From the NCBI GenBank assembly GCA_029706075.1, contig JAINUG010000085.1, positions 3,592,892-3,656,891 on the forward strand: 64,000 nt of DNA, given 5' to 3'. Under the pieces are notes generated by a model. It searched no databases. It was not told the DNA's origin and worked only from the letters and a program-made list of their open reading frames with translations. A program made the translations under genes and the position numbers. This stretch comes from Aldrovandia affinis (taxonomy: Eukaryota > Chordata > Actinopteri > Notacanthiformes > Halosauridae). Shown in pieces: positions 36,721 to 49,775 of the stretch. The first letter of the stretch is position 1. Each line of letters starts with the position of its first letter.

Positions 36721-37752
36721 ATAAGGCCCAGCCCCAATGACCTAACCCATGGCAGCACTCCAGGAACCGTCGCAAAATCACGCTCTAGGGAATCCGCGAA
36801 AACTGCTGACAGTTGCGATATGCTTCCATCAAGATACGTTCCCTTAACTTCTCTTATTCTTTAAATCTTTTATTTGCTTAGTGCATAGGGTAGGATTTAT
36901 AATATTGTCTCCCATATGACTTTGTTATTTGGGCTAGGGCACATGCAGATGCAATATGTATGTAAAAGGAAAGACAAATCTATACCAATTGTTGAGATCT
37001 TGAGATCTATACCAAAAAACGATTTTGAGGAAACAGAGGGGATAGTCCCTACCCTGGGGCAAAGGATGTGTGGGCTTATAAGGAAAGAGAGAGAGAGAGA
37101 GCGTGTTCTACTCCATAGCATATTGTCTTTGTCTCTGCAGCCTTTCTCCTGTTGTTAACGATTTCCATGCTTGAGTGAGTAAGATGATATCTTCCTGAGG
37201 TGACAGATCAAATCAGTCAGGGGGGTTGGTGGTGTGTGTACAGTATGTCAGGATGGGTGGGGTAGGGAGTGGGACAGTAGAGGTGGGTACTGTTTGCTAT
37301 TGCGGAAGTATGTCATAAATTCTGTGGAATCTTTGGGGAACCAAAGAGGAGGATGTCCTTAATTGTGTAGCAGTCAATGAGCATCCACTCAGTGTGAATC
37401 AGTGTCATATGTTGGCCGTTGGTAGTTTCTGTTTTACTTCTCAATTTTCTGCACCTGAAACTGTTCTTTACAGAAGTGATTTGATTGAAATAGTGAAGGA
37501 AGCTGAAGCTCAGCCTGATTTCTCATCTATTCTGATTAAATATTTAAATAATTAATACATAAACAAGTCTATGCTCCCTTGCCCTACATGCTCCCTACCT
37601 CACATTTCATATTATATTCCCTCCTCAACATGTATAAACCCATGAATAATTGTATATATACAAGTAGCAGCATTCCACTTAATTTTAAATGTTTATGAAA
37701 TGCTTCTACTTCATTGGTATATTGAGTGTCTAGAAGGGTGGAAATGTATGTA

Positions 37753-39000
37753 GGGGAGACCGGGGTAAGATGTGCCATTTTTAACTTTTTTCATTATGTC
37801 AAAAAAGAAAATTATTTGCAATATTGATGCCAATTGAAACCTTAAGGTGTTGTGCCTCTTTGGAAACCAACACCTTCTGTTTAGCTTAAATCATTTAATA
37901 GATATGCTGTCTGAAAAAAGGTTTATCTTTTGAGTGGGGTAAGTTGAGCCAGTCTGAGACATTTCTTCTATCTGTTGAATTGGTGCAAATAAAAACAAAT
38001 TAAGACATTTAATTTTGGACAAAATACAGATTTGACAGAGTGAGCATCACAATGCCATTCTCCTTTTCTAACTTCACATCCTTCGATGTGATGTGAGACT
38101 CATGGTTATCCAGGATGAGCAACAGAGGGTTACTTCTAGAGCAGTTGGTGTGCCTGATTACATGCTCTAAGAATTGGACAAATGCGTTCTAATTTGTCCA
38201 ACCAAACTTGGTGGAACAACCAATAGAGCCTATGGGAGATCCTCTGATGAAATTATGATGGTAACAGACACGCGGGAAGATGAACATTGGTGGAATCACA
38301 TTCCCCACTGACTGCACAAACAAGTGTAACTACAAGTGTAACTTCTCCATCACTATTTGTTTTGGAGACTGCACATTTGTGATGCCACTCTCATTCATGT
38401 TATAGATCATGAAAAGGCACCAATTCTTCTGTACTTTTCATGATTTATATGTTCTCTAAATACATGGAATATGTACTTTCACGTAAATTACTACCATATG
38501 CATTCTCTGTATTTTTACACGAGTAATACATGTATGCCATTTATGCAGATAATTTTTACAATAAATACAAATACTGTATGTGTCATATGTATGGGGTAAG
38601 ATGAGCCAGGCCTGGTGGCTCATCTTTCCCCACCCCCACCATTTTGAAAAATTGGCTTCACACAACAGCTAAGACTAACTTCTATGCTTTTGTTCAGCTG
38701 TCATATCATAGCTTATAAGAGCACCAACTGAACTATAATGTATCAGAAGATTCTCCTACTTCAGTTTTCTCAAAATCATCATAACAGTGGACTTCTTTGG
38801 AATTCATGTATAAAGGGTAAAATCACATTTTTGGACATAAATTGCTTACCATATTCTCCATGTGCTCCCCTTTATCACGTATTGAATGAAATGGTTGCTT
38901 CTTCCTGAAAATGCCATCACATGCTTTATTTTGTGTATGGTTGCTTAGAAACAAGGGGTGGCTCATCTTACCTTGTGGCACATCTTACCCCGGTCTCCCC
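37753..39000 (-). mobile_element. pogo-like DNA transposon, complete ends, 1.25 kb
   Basis: Inverted termini are near-perfect: GGGGAGACCGGGGTAAGATG then TGCC at the left, and the exact complement GGCACATCTTACCCCGGTCT then CCCC at the right. TA flanks both ends (37751-37752, 39001-39002). Subterminal variants GGGGTAAGTTGAGCCA (37937) and GGGGTAAGATGAGCCAGG (38593) repeat the terminal theme. The minus strand at about 38080-38170 reads PLLLILDNHESHITSKD, which resembles the second catalytic-aspartate block of pogo/Tigger transposases (LLLLDGHxSH). A stop lies just upstream (GWTN, stop, NAFVQFLEH), so it is inactive. Confidence 0.85.
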
Positions 39001-39409
39001 TATAGTCTTTTTAAATGATTTAGACATTTAGGACTCCCCCACCTACACACACACCCACATACACACACACGCACATTTCCTGTATATTTTGAGGCCATTA
39101 TTTTAGATTCATTCGCAAAGCAAATGTGAGTTTAGAGAAAAATCTAAAAGCACTGCAATGTTGATCTTTGGAATTTTAAATCTGAACCTCACAATTTAAC
39201 TGCTGCGATTTTGCTGATCACCATAATTTAATGATCAGTTTAATGATTATTGATTGGGGATTTTAGACTTTCTGATCATTGAATTGTTTTGTAATATTGC
39301 ATATGAATAAACTAAAAAACTGGCCCTATTGTTTTATACCATTTTTTATAAAGTTAGCATTGTTCCATATGTGTTGAAATGCTATTAAAAGTTGTTACGG
39401 GTGACCAAG

Positions 39410-39816
39410 ATTTTTATTAATTTATTAATTTATTAATTAATTTATTCATTTATTTATTATATAATTTGTTTCTGATTTTATCCCGTTCTTCTCCCAATTT
39501 GGTAGTCAATTACACCCGCTACTTTCAAGTCATCCCTCGTAATGTGAGTTCACTGCCGTATCCCTGTGACCAGTAGTAACGAGGGCGAAGTATCGTCTCC
39601 TCCGAGACGGCACCCGCCATGCCGTAGACCGCAACCTGGTGCTACAGAACCACTCCTGTGTGCAGCGAACGCCCTGTCGGCTTCCCTCCCCCCTCCCTGG
39701 GGCAGACAGCCAATTGCCGCCCCCCAGTGGCGCGACTCTGGCGCGGCCAGTGGAATCAAATCCCGGTCGCCCTTGGACATTGACATTGATACCACTGGAC
39801 CATGCGGGAGGCCCCA
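39410..39816 (-). mobile_element. tRNA-Glu-type SINE (family A), with 11-bp target duplication
   Basis: Reverse copy flanked by the perfect direct repeat GGGTGACCAAG at 39399-39409 and 39817-39827. The tail side begins with an A/T-rich (TTAATTTA)n tract (39412-39456), followed by TTTCTGATTTTATCCC, then the body (GGCTTCCCTCCCCCCTCCCT) and head (reverse-strand GGTCCAGTGGTATCAATG). The A-box-like part is more diverged than in the 33528 copy. Confidence 0.9.
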
Positions 39817-40648
39817 GGGTGACCAAGGTTTGATCCCAGAAACTGGGGACAGTTGCTTGATTGCTGATTGAAGCCATGCTGCTGGTGTGTGATCACTCTG
39901 CCTGTGATTGGACCATTTCCAGTGGCATTCTCCTTGATCTCGTTGCGCCAGCTGAGGCCCTTTACGTTCACATTTTAAGAGAGAATGAATGCAACTCAAA
40001 GTAAATTACTGGTGGTTTCATGGTATGACAGTTATTGTCAAATGTGCCCTAATGCCAGTGTACCTAAAACAACAGCGTATTGTTTCTGTGGTAGCAGGTA
40101 GCTGGGAGGAGCAACAGGGAATCCCCTCCTTCCATCAGTGTAGGGAGATTTGTCCTCTGCAAGGCAACTGCTATCATGTCCAGAACTGAAACACTGGCTC
40201 CATGTACAGAGGAAATGGAGTCCATACTTCCTATTCTTCCTGTGGGTAAGGAAGTAGCAGCACCTTTGGTGAGTTCCCAGTTTGTCCCAGTTTTCCAATT
40301 AGTCATCATTTAGATGATCCTGAAATAGTCTGTTCTTTACATACAAAGTGCCCCTCAGAGAGCTGTCTCAGCTGCTTGTGTTTGAGGACCAATAGGAGAG
40401 GTGCCCGGATCAAATGATCTCACTCCCTTTGATATAAATGATTATGTTTGTTGGTATTGCTGCACCACCCAGACAAACCTCCATTCATTAACACCCCTTT
40501 TAAAAACCATCTGGTTCAAGGAGGAAGAAACCACAGTGCACAGATGGAAATGACTGGTAATGCTCTTTGGTTATCAGCAACTTTGAAGTAAGTGAGTCTG
40601 CAACTATTGTTAGAATGCTCACTAAATAAATAAGTCAGCAAATAAATA

Positions 40649-41018
40649 TCCATCCATCCATCCATCCATTATCTAAGCCGCTTATTCCTGGTCAGGGTCG
40701 CGGGGGGGTGCTGGAGCCTATCCCAGCATGCGTTCCGGGCGAGAGGCAGGAATACACCCTGGACAGGTCGCCAATCCATCGCAGGGCACACACACCATTC
40801 ACTCACACACTCATACCTACGGGCAATTTAGACTCTCCAATTAGCCTACCGTGCATGTCTTTGGACTGTGGGAGGAAACCGGAGTACCCGGAGGAAACCC
40901 ACGCGGACACGGGGAGAACATGCAAACTCCGCACAGAAAGGCCCCCGGCCTGGATTCGAACCCGAGACCTTCTTGCTGTGAGGCGACAGCGCTATCCACT
41001 GCACCACCGTGCCGCCTC
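40649..41018 (-). mobile_element. SINE-like family B with (CATC)n end
   Basis: The reverse strand starts GGCGGCACGGTGGTGCAGTG (A-box-like) and has GGGTTCGAATCCAGG (B-box-like). It ends in AATGGATGGATGGATGG, seen on the plus strand as (CATC)n at 40649-40666. The internal CCACAGTCCAAAGACATGCA block is very common in fish genomes. A fragment of the same family lies at 4030-4165 in the ahsa1 intron. Flanking AAATAAATA on both sides could be a target duplication but is low-complexity. Confidence 0.85.
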
Positions 41019-41019
41019 G

Positions 41020-44000
41020 CAAATAAATATAGAAATGGAAAATAAAACAGCGGTAGGACCTGGTCATCTTGTGGGGTACAAGTTTTGTTGCTTATAATTT
41101 TGTGACTCAAATTTCATGGTCAAAATAAATGATAAAAGTTGTTTCTGGATTGTTACAGATCTGATGATTGTGAGGTATGTCATGATGAAAGTATGTATCA
41201 AGATGTAAAAACAATTCTGCTAACACTGATCAAACCTAAAGGCTGGACCAGGACTTCAGAAACATGGGCCAGCTTATGCAGAGATGGCAAACTTTTCTTG
41301 TCTACTGAATCTGGGCATCTCTTCTGTAAGACACAACACAGCTTCGATTCTCATAAAGAGTGTCGAACAAATATCTCCCAAGACCGGCCCAGAACACATC
41401 ATTAAGGCATATGTCTCCCCCTACTGGTAGACATAATTAACAGCAATAACTACAATAATGTACACGACAGTGCCTACCGAAACAATCGATCCCAGTGTCT
41501 ACGTTAGCATAATAATGTAATCGATATAGACAAGCCCTTATCAGGGCAATCAGTTAAAGTATAATGGTCATAGAGTGAATCTGGGAAACAAAAACAAATA
41601 AGTAAAAGCGTGTTCTTAATAGACAAAGTAATAACTCGTTAAAAGAGCTGCATAGTTTGAGTGCAGATATGAAATAATGTTTTGTTTATAAAAGTTACTC
41701 TCCCTTTACACTAGATGTGGGAAACCTATATTATAAGTACTCTGACTTTTTGACATGGGAGTGCATTTTAGACCTAAATGACCTAAATTCCTTAATGAAT
41801 AAAATACTGTCATGGGTAAAATATGTACTTATGTGTATTCATTATGTTTGTTGTGTTACACAAAATAGAGGTACTTGGATCATTATAACCTACCAGTATT
41901 TTACTGAATCAACTCTCCTGCAAGGAAGGCAAATTCTCCATTCTCCACATTATTGAGCTGGAGAGGGAGTGCCTACAAGTAGGCTAATGCAGGAAGCACA
42001 AGCAATGGGCTTCAGTTCTGAACTAATGTGTTGGATTTGTCACATGAAAGACTTTATACCAAATGCTCAGGAAAAGAAACAACATTTTCATCAAATCCAT
42101 TTTAAATGTTGGGGTGGAATTCTCCTTTATATGTGGGTTAATAAGAGCAACGAGATTGGCTTATTATAAAAATTTGTAATCAACACAAAACATGAATGGG
42201 AGAAACTGAAAAGTGAAGGACATGAGGTAATACTTACTAATGAGCCTGAAAGGTGACAATGTTAGAGTAAGAATAAGCAATGCAGTCCTGTCCTGACACT
42301 TCCAGATCATTTTAATTTATGAGTGCCATGAGCAAATGGGTGCACTGTGAAGGCTGAAGGTGAAACCAGGGATATGGGGAAGACATAGCTAAACTTGATT
42401 GGTTTTGCATGCAGCAGTGAGGCTATACAAATATTTAACATCTTCACAGCGAGAAAACAAGGTACAGCACAGGAAGTAATTGCCAAGCACAGGTTTGGTG
42501 TGATTTTCCATACATCTCTCAAGTTTCTAGTTTGTTTGCCTATAAAAAAAATTCAGGTAGGCTCATTGTATTACTCCTGACTGCATTTCATTGTGCAGGA
42601 AATCCATCCCCATTGAGTAAAAGGTAAGTGGTAAGCTATTTTTGTTGTTGTTGTTTTGTGTGTCACATGCCAATCACCGTCAAACACTTGTGTCTCATAT
42701 TTTGCCACTTATCTGGGTCTAAACTAACTTTGAGAAGGTTTCAAAAAGGGTGGCGGGTCCATTCATTTCCCATTCGCCTCTGAATCGATGTTCCTCTCTT
42801 AAATGTCTTCACTGCTTGGTGTGTTCCCACTCTTGCCTGCATGATCCACCAGTCCAATGCTCTGAGGGATGCGTGATGCATGATGCAAGCAATCCCAAGG
42901 GGCTATGGGGCTTTGACGTGACAGTATGTCAGAGACAGAGGAATGGTGACAGAACAAAGGCCATAGCCTTGAAGGAATAGACAGCTGCAGCTCTGGGGAG
43001 CCAGCAGACATGGTTCTGATGTAAGAAAACTTGAGCTTACAGGACTGCTTTATTCAAGTGTGAATGCTGTGGCTAAATAATTCACATTTTAACCAGAGCA
43101 GGAGCTTGGGAGAAAAAAAAAGCTTTTGGAAATAAAATTTCAATGAAATTACAAATCATTTCAATCTGAGGAGTGTACTCCGTGATTTAAAACAGCTGCG
43201 TAACAACAGTTTTTTGCCCTCATAAATACATTATTGATGCAGCAGAATCTCAATCTAGTTGTTTTATTCAATTTTAGCCTAATTTAAAACAGTGGGACAG
43301 GAGAACATCAGAGATAATGTGACACAGATCCAAAGAAGCAGCATGTCAAATAATGTCAGGTTTGGCAGATCTTTCTCTCAAGTGGCCCAACTGTCATTTA
43401 TGCACAAATAAAGTGATTATCTACTAACCTTTCTAGGAGATTAATCCCCACCATATACATCAGGTGAACCATACACAATGTTTCTGACTTGCCACAGCTT
43501 GGAATCACAGAGCCACAATAGACACAATTAAAGGAGATATTTTGTGCACCTTGTTAACCATACATTATTATGAGCCATTTTAACTGTATGAGCAATTGCA
43601 GGTAATGAGTATTGATGAGTTCCATGTATAGGGGGGGATCACACAGGCTCTCTGCAGTTCTGTGCTTAGGATGCACCCCTGTCCTGCTCCTGGGCTGTCA
43701 CTGTGCTTTGTGTGATGCGACAGACGAAAAACCGGACATATGTTAGGGGGAGGGTGAGTGTGCAGACAATAAGCAAATCGGCTCACATCTTTTTTTAGAG
43801 CAGGGGTCCCCAAACCAGACACAATTGGTAGTGGAGTGGCCAACAATAGACATGCTGTCGTTCACGGAGCTCAATTTCTTGAAGCAAACTTCACTTTGTT
43901 TTTCTGATCATTGTCAAGTTTACCCCTACAAAATACCTTTTTGTTAGGCTTATATAGCTAACTGCTGTACGGCTCAGATTAAGTCTAACGACACACAACA

Positions 44001-44300
44001 TTTTGACATCAATCATTTTCTGAGGCATCACAGAGAATTGGCAATGAATACTGAAATCAATACAAATCCATAGTTATTGTTATGAAAAATAATCCCAAGA
44101 GACTATGCTTCTTTGTAGATATTCTGCTGGTCAATCCAAGTTATTTTCCTCTCCCTCTTCTTGTATTTAAAGTAATAGCACTGCTTTCATTTTTGGTAAG
44201 TCTGTGGAACGCTTTAGTCATAAAAATGCAGCCAAGTCTAAGAAACCTGGTCAGAATCTCTTGTTCCTTGTGTGTGCGGCTTTTGTTCGCGTATTCCCTG
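41020..44300. other. Gene-poor interval
   Basis: AT-rich sequence with scattered short open frames and no recognisable domain, RNA gene or complete repeat. A CAGGGGTCCCCAAACC block near 43802 resembles a hAT terminus, but I found no partner end. Confidence 0.4.
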
Positions 44301-44309
44301 CCTGTCGAT

Positions 44310-44507
44310 CAAGCTACATCGTGTCCGCCCACTTCACCCTTCCTTCTGCCGCAGCTGGGCGCTAGGTATCTGTTCTCCGGCTGTATCACTGCTGAGGAAA
44401 CCGAGAGAGAGGGAGCGCTGTGCCTTTAACGGTCCCAACCTCGCAAGCTACTTAGTTCCAAACGAAGAGCTTATGCCCACCATCAGTAAAGAATAAGACA
44501 CTGAAAG
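44310..44507 (+). promoter_or_regulatory. cdca4: Probable cdca4 promoter and 5' UTR exon
   Basis: A GC-richer stretch (GCTGGGCGCTAGGTATC, GAGAGGGAGCGCTGTGCC) ends at a consensus donor CTGAAAG|GTAAGG after 44507. The cdca4 coding exon at 48917 opens behind an acceptor with its ATG eight bases in, so an upstream non-coding exon must exist. This one is 4.4 kb away on the same strand. A long GC-rich zone continues to about 45.3 kb, so other start sites are possible. Confidence 0.5.
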
Positions 44508-47500
44508 GTAAGGAAAGAAGTGATGGTTTTTTTTGTTTTCATTTCTTTAAATGAGTGAAAGGTATTTATCCCGACATATTGAAGAAACTTGGGGATGAGT
44601 CAGAGGGCGCTAAGCTAAGCAAAGCTAGCGCACAAGAATATGCGGAAGTACACGTCTGACTGCCGTACGTTTGGTAAAACATGATCAATGGGAATTGGTG
44701 TATTGTCTGAAATAAAGACATATATGTGTTGTCTATGTCTCTAAATCATGGGTTCACTAAACCTCCAGTCGGTGGCGTTATATTTAAGGTTTAGAACTAA
44801 CTGGGCGAGAAGGAGTTAGCAAATTCAAAATGGCTTCCCTCCTTGTTGTCGCCTCCGCATCCCAGCTCATTTTTTCGTGCCTCTGGCGAAGAAGACAAAG
44901 CATGTGGTGGTGGCAAAGACTGGGGAAGTACACTTGGGTCCAATCGCTAGCGATGGCTCACGATTTTCTTTGTCCTCGTTGTAACGTTTGGATGTAAAGA
45001 ATAAAATCTATCGTTTGTATATTGATGGTATTTTGATCAGTCGAAGACTAAACCGGTAGGGGAATACCGACAACGTCAATGTGGTGGGGGAGGGGAAGTG
45101 GGTAGTCACTTGGGTGGAGCTTGGCGCTACATTTAATTTGGGATGGAGGGAGGCGGATCAATTAGATTTTACGTGTGGCATATTTCAGCTGTGCCACTTT
45201 AACTGGCTCGGGGTTTGTATTGGGTGGGAATTTCGAAATGTCCGAAGCGGCCCGGGAACACTAGCAGGCTACATCTGTCTTTTCACCTGTGTTTCAGTGA
45301 CATGATATATTTCAGGTGTAACGAATCTTCTGGCCTGTAGAGGGCGAATGGAGCGCAGTGTGGAGTTGTTGCCAGGGCTGACGAATCTCCCAGCAGGAAA
45401 TATTATGGATTTTTGCCACGGGTACAGATCCTCAGCTGATCTAGGCCGCCACTAGTGAACGTTTTAATGAGCTAGCCAAAACCAGACTTCTTATATAATT
45501 CGTTGCAAAATCAACGGCTCATATTGGGATGTCAACCTATTTCAGTAGCTTGCTAACAACATAGCTTAGCCACTGTCGAAATTCAGAATAGCACCACCCA
45601 ATTCTGTACCCGCTAGAATGAAGATTGTTACATAACCCCACATGTAGCTATTGTAAACATTTGACGAATATATATTTCAATCAAGTGATTTGACGTTTTT
45701 TACAAAATGCTTACCTGTGAATGCCCTTTACACATTTAACTACAGTCTCATTAACCTGAGTAATTGTCAAAGGTTTGTCGACTTAATTTGTATGTAATTC
45801 TCTCTTTGCTGCCAGGTTGTAACTTGTGTATTTTCAGTGTTTTTTGAGCAATGGTTTTGCTGTGAATATGGTCTACCTTTCCAGGTTTGCAGTGGCTGTC
45901 CTCTAGTTTGGAGATTAACTAAGTACACTTGTCTACATAATTCCCTCTACTTTCATAATAAAATTCCCATTTCTCATTTTGTTCTTGTTTTCAGAATTCA
46001 AATCATTAAAGTAGAACAAGGATTAGTATGGTTTGTTTTTTTCTTTCAAAGGTGGTGCGCCCCTTTGCCTCCTGAATGTGTAACAGCCCCGAATTGTTAA
46101 ACAATGAATTATTCCATCATATTCTCACTATGCTTTATATTCCTGTAGATATGTATGCACAGTGTACACATGATTCTGACAGACAGGTACACAAATTCAA
46201 TACTAAGGAGGGCGAGGAAGAAACGATTGTGAATATTGAACACTTGTATTTTTTTTCCCCCTATAATAGTTGTTCATCTTTTGGGGCTCCGCAGATGTTT
46301 TATTGATCAAAATTTCAAGTATCCATAGTGACGTCTTCCAGAAAATGTGTTTTCGGCAGGGACGTTTGTACACCATTTGGCACAGGAATGGATTCATATT
46401 TGCTAAATTTTACTGTTTTCTTCCATTTCAGAAAATATGTGGAAGTGCTTGTGTGTTTTGTATGTAGGTCCAGGGTTGTCTTGGCAATTATAGGAGAGAA
46501 ATGCTGACAGAATTAATCTTTTAATGTTTCATTGTTCCATCTAACTTGTTTTTGATTTCAGTAAGAAGCCCTAAAATGTGTTTTTAAATATTACCATACA
46601 TTTTTGTCTTTGCACATTTCTGCAGACAGGGTAAGATACGGAGTGCACACTGTTGCACAAACCTAATGTATTCAATTTGTATGGCAGTTGTAGCTTTTAG
46701 CCCAGCCACAGCAGATACAGTGTATCAGCTTGTATTGTGATGTCACTTCAGTGCTGGGATGTCGGACTTGTGTCAGGTAGGACAAATTCCCATGCCTTCA
46801 CCTAGATCTAATCTATGCCCTGCTGTGATCTATTTCCAGTGTACCCATAGATGCGGGGGTGTAACCTAGGCCTCTTGTATGATTGGGACTTGTAAGAAAA
46901 GTTGATTTCCACCCCAAAGCCCAAACCTCCATCCTTCTGTCTGTATTTGCCTGCAATTAATGCTTTTTTAAACAAAAAGAGTATTGATTTTTAAGGAAAG
47001 AAATTCCATACCTATTTGCATACAGATGGGTATTGTAGCTTCTCATGTCGTCCTCCCCTCTTTGGAATCCTTTACAATTCCCTAGTGGTCGATTCATGTG
47101 GGTGAGTAGTAACGGCCCTCCCCAGCTAGACACACATGCCCTGACGTCATTTCCATGGACACAGAGTAACACTGAATGTAATGTTCACTGACGTGCTGGT
47201 TACTGTCATGTGTTCTCTCTGCTTTAGCTGCATGTTTGTTACTTTTAGGCTCCAGCAGCCCTGGTTGGCTGGCCCTGTGACTGGAGGCAAGTGTCCCAAC
47301 ACTCGTTTCAATTCTAGATGTATGTACAGTACTGTACAGTTTGTCTCTGTTTGCCATTTAAATTAAGTATTGTGTTGAATACATGTTAAAACATTTTAGG
47401 TATCCTTGCTTGTGTAAGGGTCTGTTCTACATTTTCTTTATACACCACTTGTGTTTTCTGTGCATAGGGTTTAAAATGAGGGGCAGCGTCAAAAGTACCA

Positions 47501-48916
47501 GTTCAAAGTGACCTTGAAATGACATTTTGCCCAAATTAGAGTTTATCTTGATTCCAATCAACTGATCAAGATCGATTTTTGGCTGATTGGTTTTGGCGAT
47601 ATACACAGTAATTCTATTGGCACATAGTTATGTAAGTGATAACAGCATGCTATTATGCCTCAATGAAATTCAAGTGCTAATACTGTATGTATAAGGAATG
47701 TATCCTTAATGTGCATTTGGTGTGGAAAATCTGTTACTGCCATTTGAGTTGTGTTTAAAGTTACATTTAAAATCTGATGTAAAATAATTTTTCTGATATT
47801 TCACCCTTAATTAGCCTTCATTGTGGGACTATATTTCACTTTTAGCCAGTTCCCTCTTCCAAATGTGTGATTTAACTTTGCGAATGAGCCCCAGTGTTAG
47901 AGCTCCATTTAGAGTTAATGTGGTATATTCTATTTACATCTTTTTAGTGCAAGCTCACGTGCATTTAGTTTCTTGTGTCATATTTTTCCCGGCAAGTACA
48001 AATCAAATCTGCAGGCCAATCTTTCTAGAGTAAACCAGAAACAAGTGATCACCAATTAAATATGAACAAGTTCATTTAATTTTTATGCCTAATTGCTTGC
48101 GAAACCCTTTTTTCCCCTCTGAGGTTGATATAGGACCTGTGTGATATGTTGAATTTTTTGTAGCAAAAAAAAGAAGGTAATTCTACCCTGACATCTGTGC
48201 ATGTATTAAACAAGTAGAGTGGGATAAGAGTAGTTAGCTGACATGGTATGGCTAAGTGTTTGAAGAAGACTTGACAGAAAGATTGTTGCTAGTAACATGC
48301 TGTACTTTTCAGCAGATCAGGGGGCTGTTTAAAGTTTGGTTGGTCCGCCCACCAGGAACCTTACTTCTGACTGGCCTAAAATGTGCAGAAAGAGTGCAGA
48401 ACAAAAGCTGTTTGTCGCTAGTACAAAAGTACTGAAGCGCTGCGCTCTGGAGGAAGCTGCTATGTTAAATCCTGTGCCTCTCAACAGGAAAGGTATAGCA
48501 CTGCAACTTCGAGAAAATGTGTATGCTTTTACAGTATACAGCTTCAGATTTTTGACTTTTTTGTAAACTGCCATTCAACTGTAGACTTTAGGTTTTAGTT
48601 TTTTTTTAAATAATTTTTGCAGTTAGCTGTTTAAAAGCATTCTAGTAGTTCTAGTGTAGCTGTACAATATTTAGTAATGTAGCCTATGTGTTTTGTAATA
48701 GAATTAAATTTGACATGAAATGTGGATTATTTGGGAAAATAAGTTATTTTGTTTTTGTAAAATTGGCTTTGCAATAAAAAATAATTAAGTGATGTGTAAT
48801 AATGTACCTTCAAAAATGATAAATGTAATGTTCTTTTCTGTGTTGGATATTTATTTCCTTTTCAAACATGTACATGTGTGCTGACCAGTTCTCTTCTTCG
48901 GTTTCTTCCCTCGTAG
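44508..48916 (+). other. cdca4: Inferred cdca4 first intron
   Basis: Between the candidate donor at 44508 and the TTCTTCCCTCGTAG acceptor ending at 48916 I see no coding exon, RNA gene or complete mobile element. The assignment as an intron rests on the two splice sites only. Confidence 0.45.
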
Positions 48917-48923
48917 AACAAAC

Positions 48924-49775
48924 ATGTTTCCAAAGGGCACAAAACGCAAGTTTTCTGATGCTGGCGACGAAGCGACGGACGAGCACCCGGCGAGCGTCAA
49001 GATGGCGTCCTCCTACAACCTGCAGCGCCAGTCCCTGTTGGACATGTCTCTGATCAAGCTGCAGCTGTGCCACATGCTGGTGGAGCCCAACCTGTGTCGC
49101 TCGGTGCTCATCGCCAACACCGTCCGGCAGATCCAGGAGGAGATGACGCAGGACGGCAGCTGGCAGATCATGACCGAGGCACTCAATGCGAGCCAGAGCC
49201 CGGCTGACCGCCTGGTTGCCACGGAGATCCTGTGCCGGCCATCGGCGCGGGACCAGGACGAGGAGGCCAAGCCCTTCTCGGTCATCAGTTACGAGAGCTG
49301 CCACTCGGAAGAGGTGGTTGTGGACGACACCTTGTGTTCCGTCTCGCCCGAGACCCCTTCCACGTACATGCCCGGCAGCTTAGGCGTGGGTCCCTGCTGG
49401 GAGGAAGAGGACCCGAAGGAGACCAGCGAGGAGGACGAGGACGACGACGAGGACTGTGGTCTGAGATCGGAAGAGGACGAAGAGAGGTTGGAAGAGGACT
49501 CCAAGACCACGGAGCAGGTCTTTGGTACGTTTGAGATCAAGAATCCCGTCCCCAGCCCAGACCCTGCTCTCGAGGAGTTGTTCTCGGACGTTGATGCCTC
49601 TTACTACGACCTGGACACGATGCTGACGGGCATGCAGAGCACGCCTAAGATGGGACCTTATGACCTACTGGAAAGTCTGTCTTCACACGGGCCGTCCTCC
49701 ATCAGCTCCAACTCCAGCTGTCGGCCTGACCTTAATGAACTGGACCACATCATGGAGATCATTGTGGGCTCATAA
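48924..49775 (+). CDS. cdca4: CDCA4, SERTA-domain transcriptional co-regulator, single coding exon
   Basis: CDCA4 is a nuclear SERTA-family protein linked to E2F-dependent transcription and cell-cycle control. The frame is intact for 283 codons against about 241 in human. The SERTA domain spans about residues 30-80: NLQRQSLLDMSLIKLQLCHM, LVEPNLCRSVLIANTVRQIQ and EEMTQDGSW are almost identical to human from memory. A distinctly acidic stretch follows at about 158-192 (EEEDPKETSEEDEDDDEDCG), which explains much of the extra length. The C-terminal part keeps LEELFSDVDASYYDLDTMLTG and LNELDHIMEIIV. The ATG at 48924 lies seven bases inside the exon, after a TCGTAG acceptor (48911-48916). gpr132 upstream on the same strand matches the human neighbour. 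Confidence 0.97.
   Translation: MFPKGTKRKFSDAGDEATDEHPASVKMASSYNLQRQSLLDMSLIKLQLCHMLVEPNLCRSVLIANTVRQIQEEMTQDGSWQIMTEALNASQSPADRLVATEILCRPSARDQDEEAKPFSVISYESCHSEEVVVDDTLCSVSPETPSTYMPGSLGVGPCWEEEDPKETSEEDEDDDEDCGLRSEEDEERLEEDSKTTEQVFGTFEIKNPVPSPDPALEELFSDVDASYYDLDTMLTGMQSTPKMGPYDLLESLSSHGPSSISSNSSCRPDLNELDHIMEIIVGS

Noticed and set aside
43795-43830. hAT-like terminus CAGGGGTCCCCAAACC
   Set aside because: No matching inverted end or 8-bp duplication was found, so an element cannot be supported.
48810-49304. 164-codon minus-strand frame over cdca4
   Set aside because: Shadow of the conserved SERTA exon on the plus strand.
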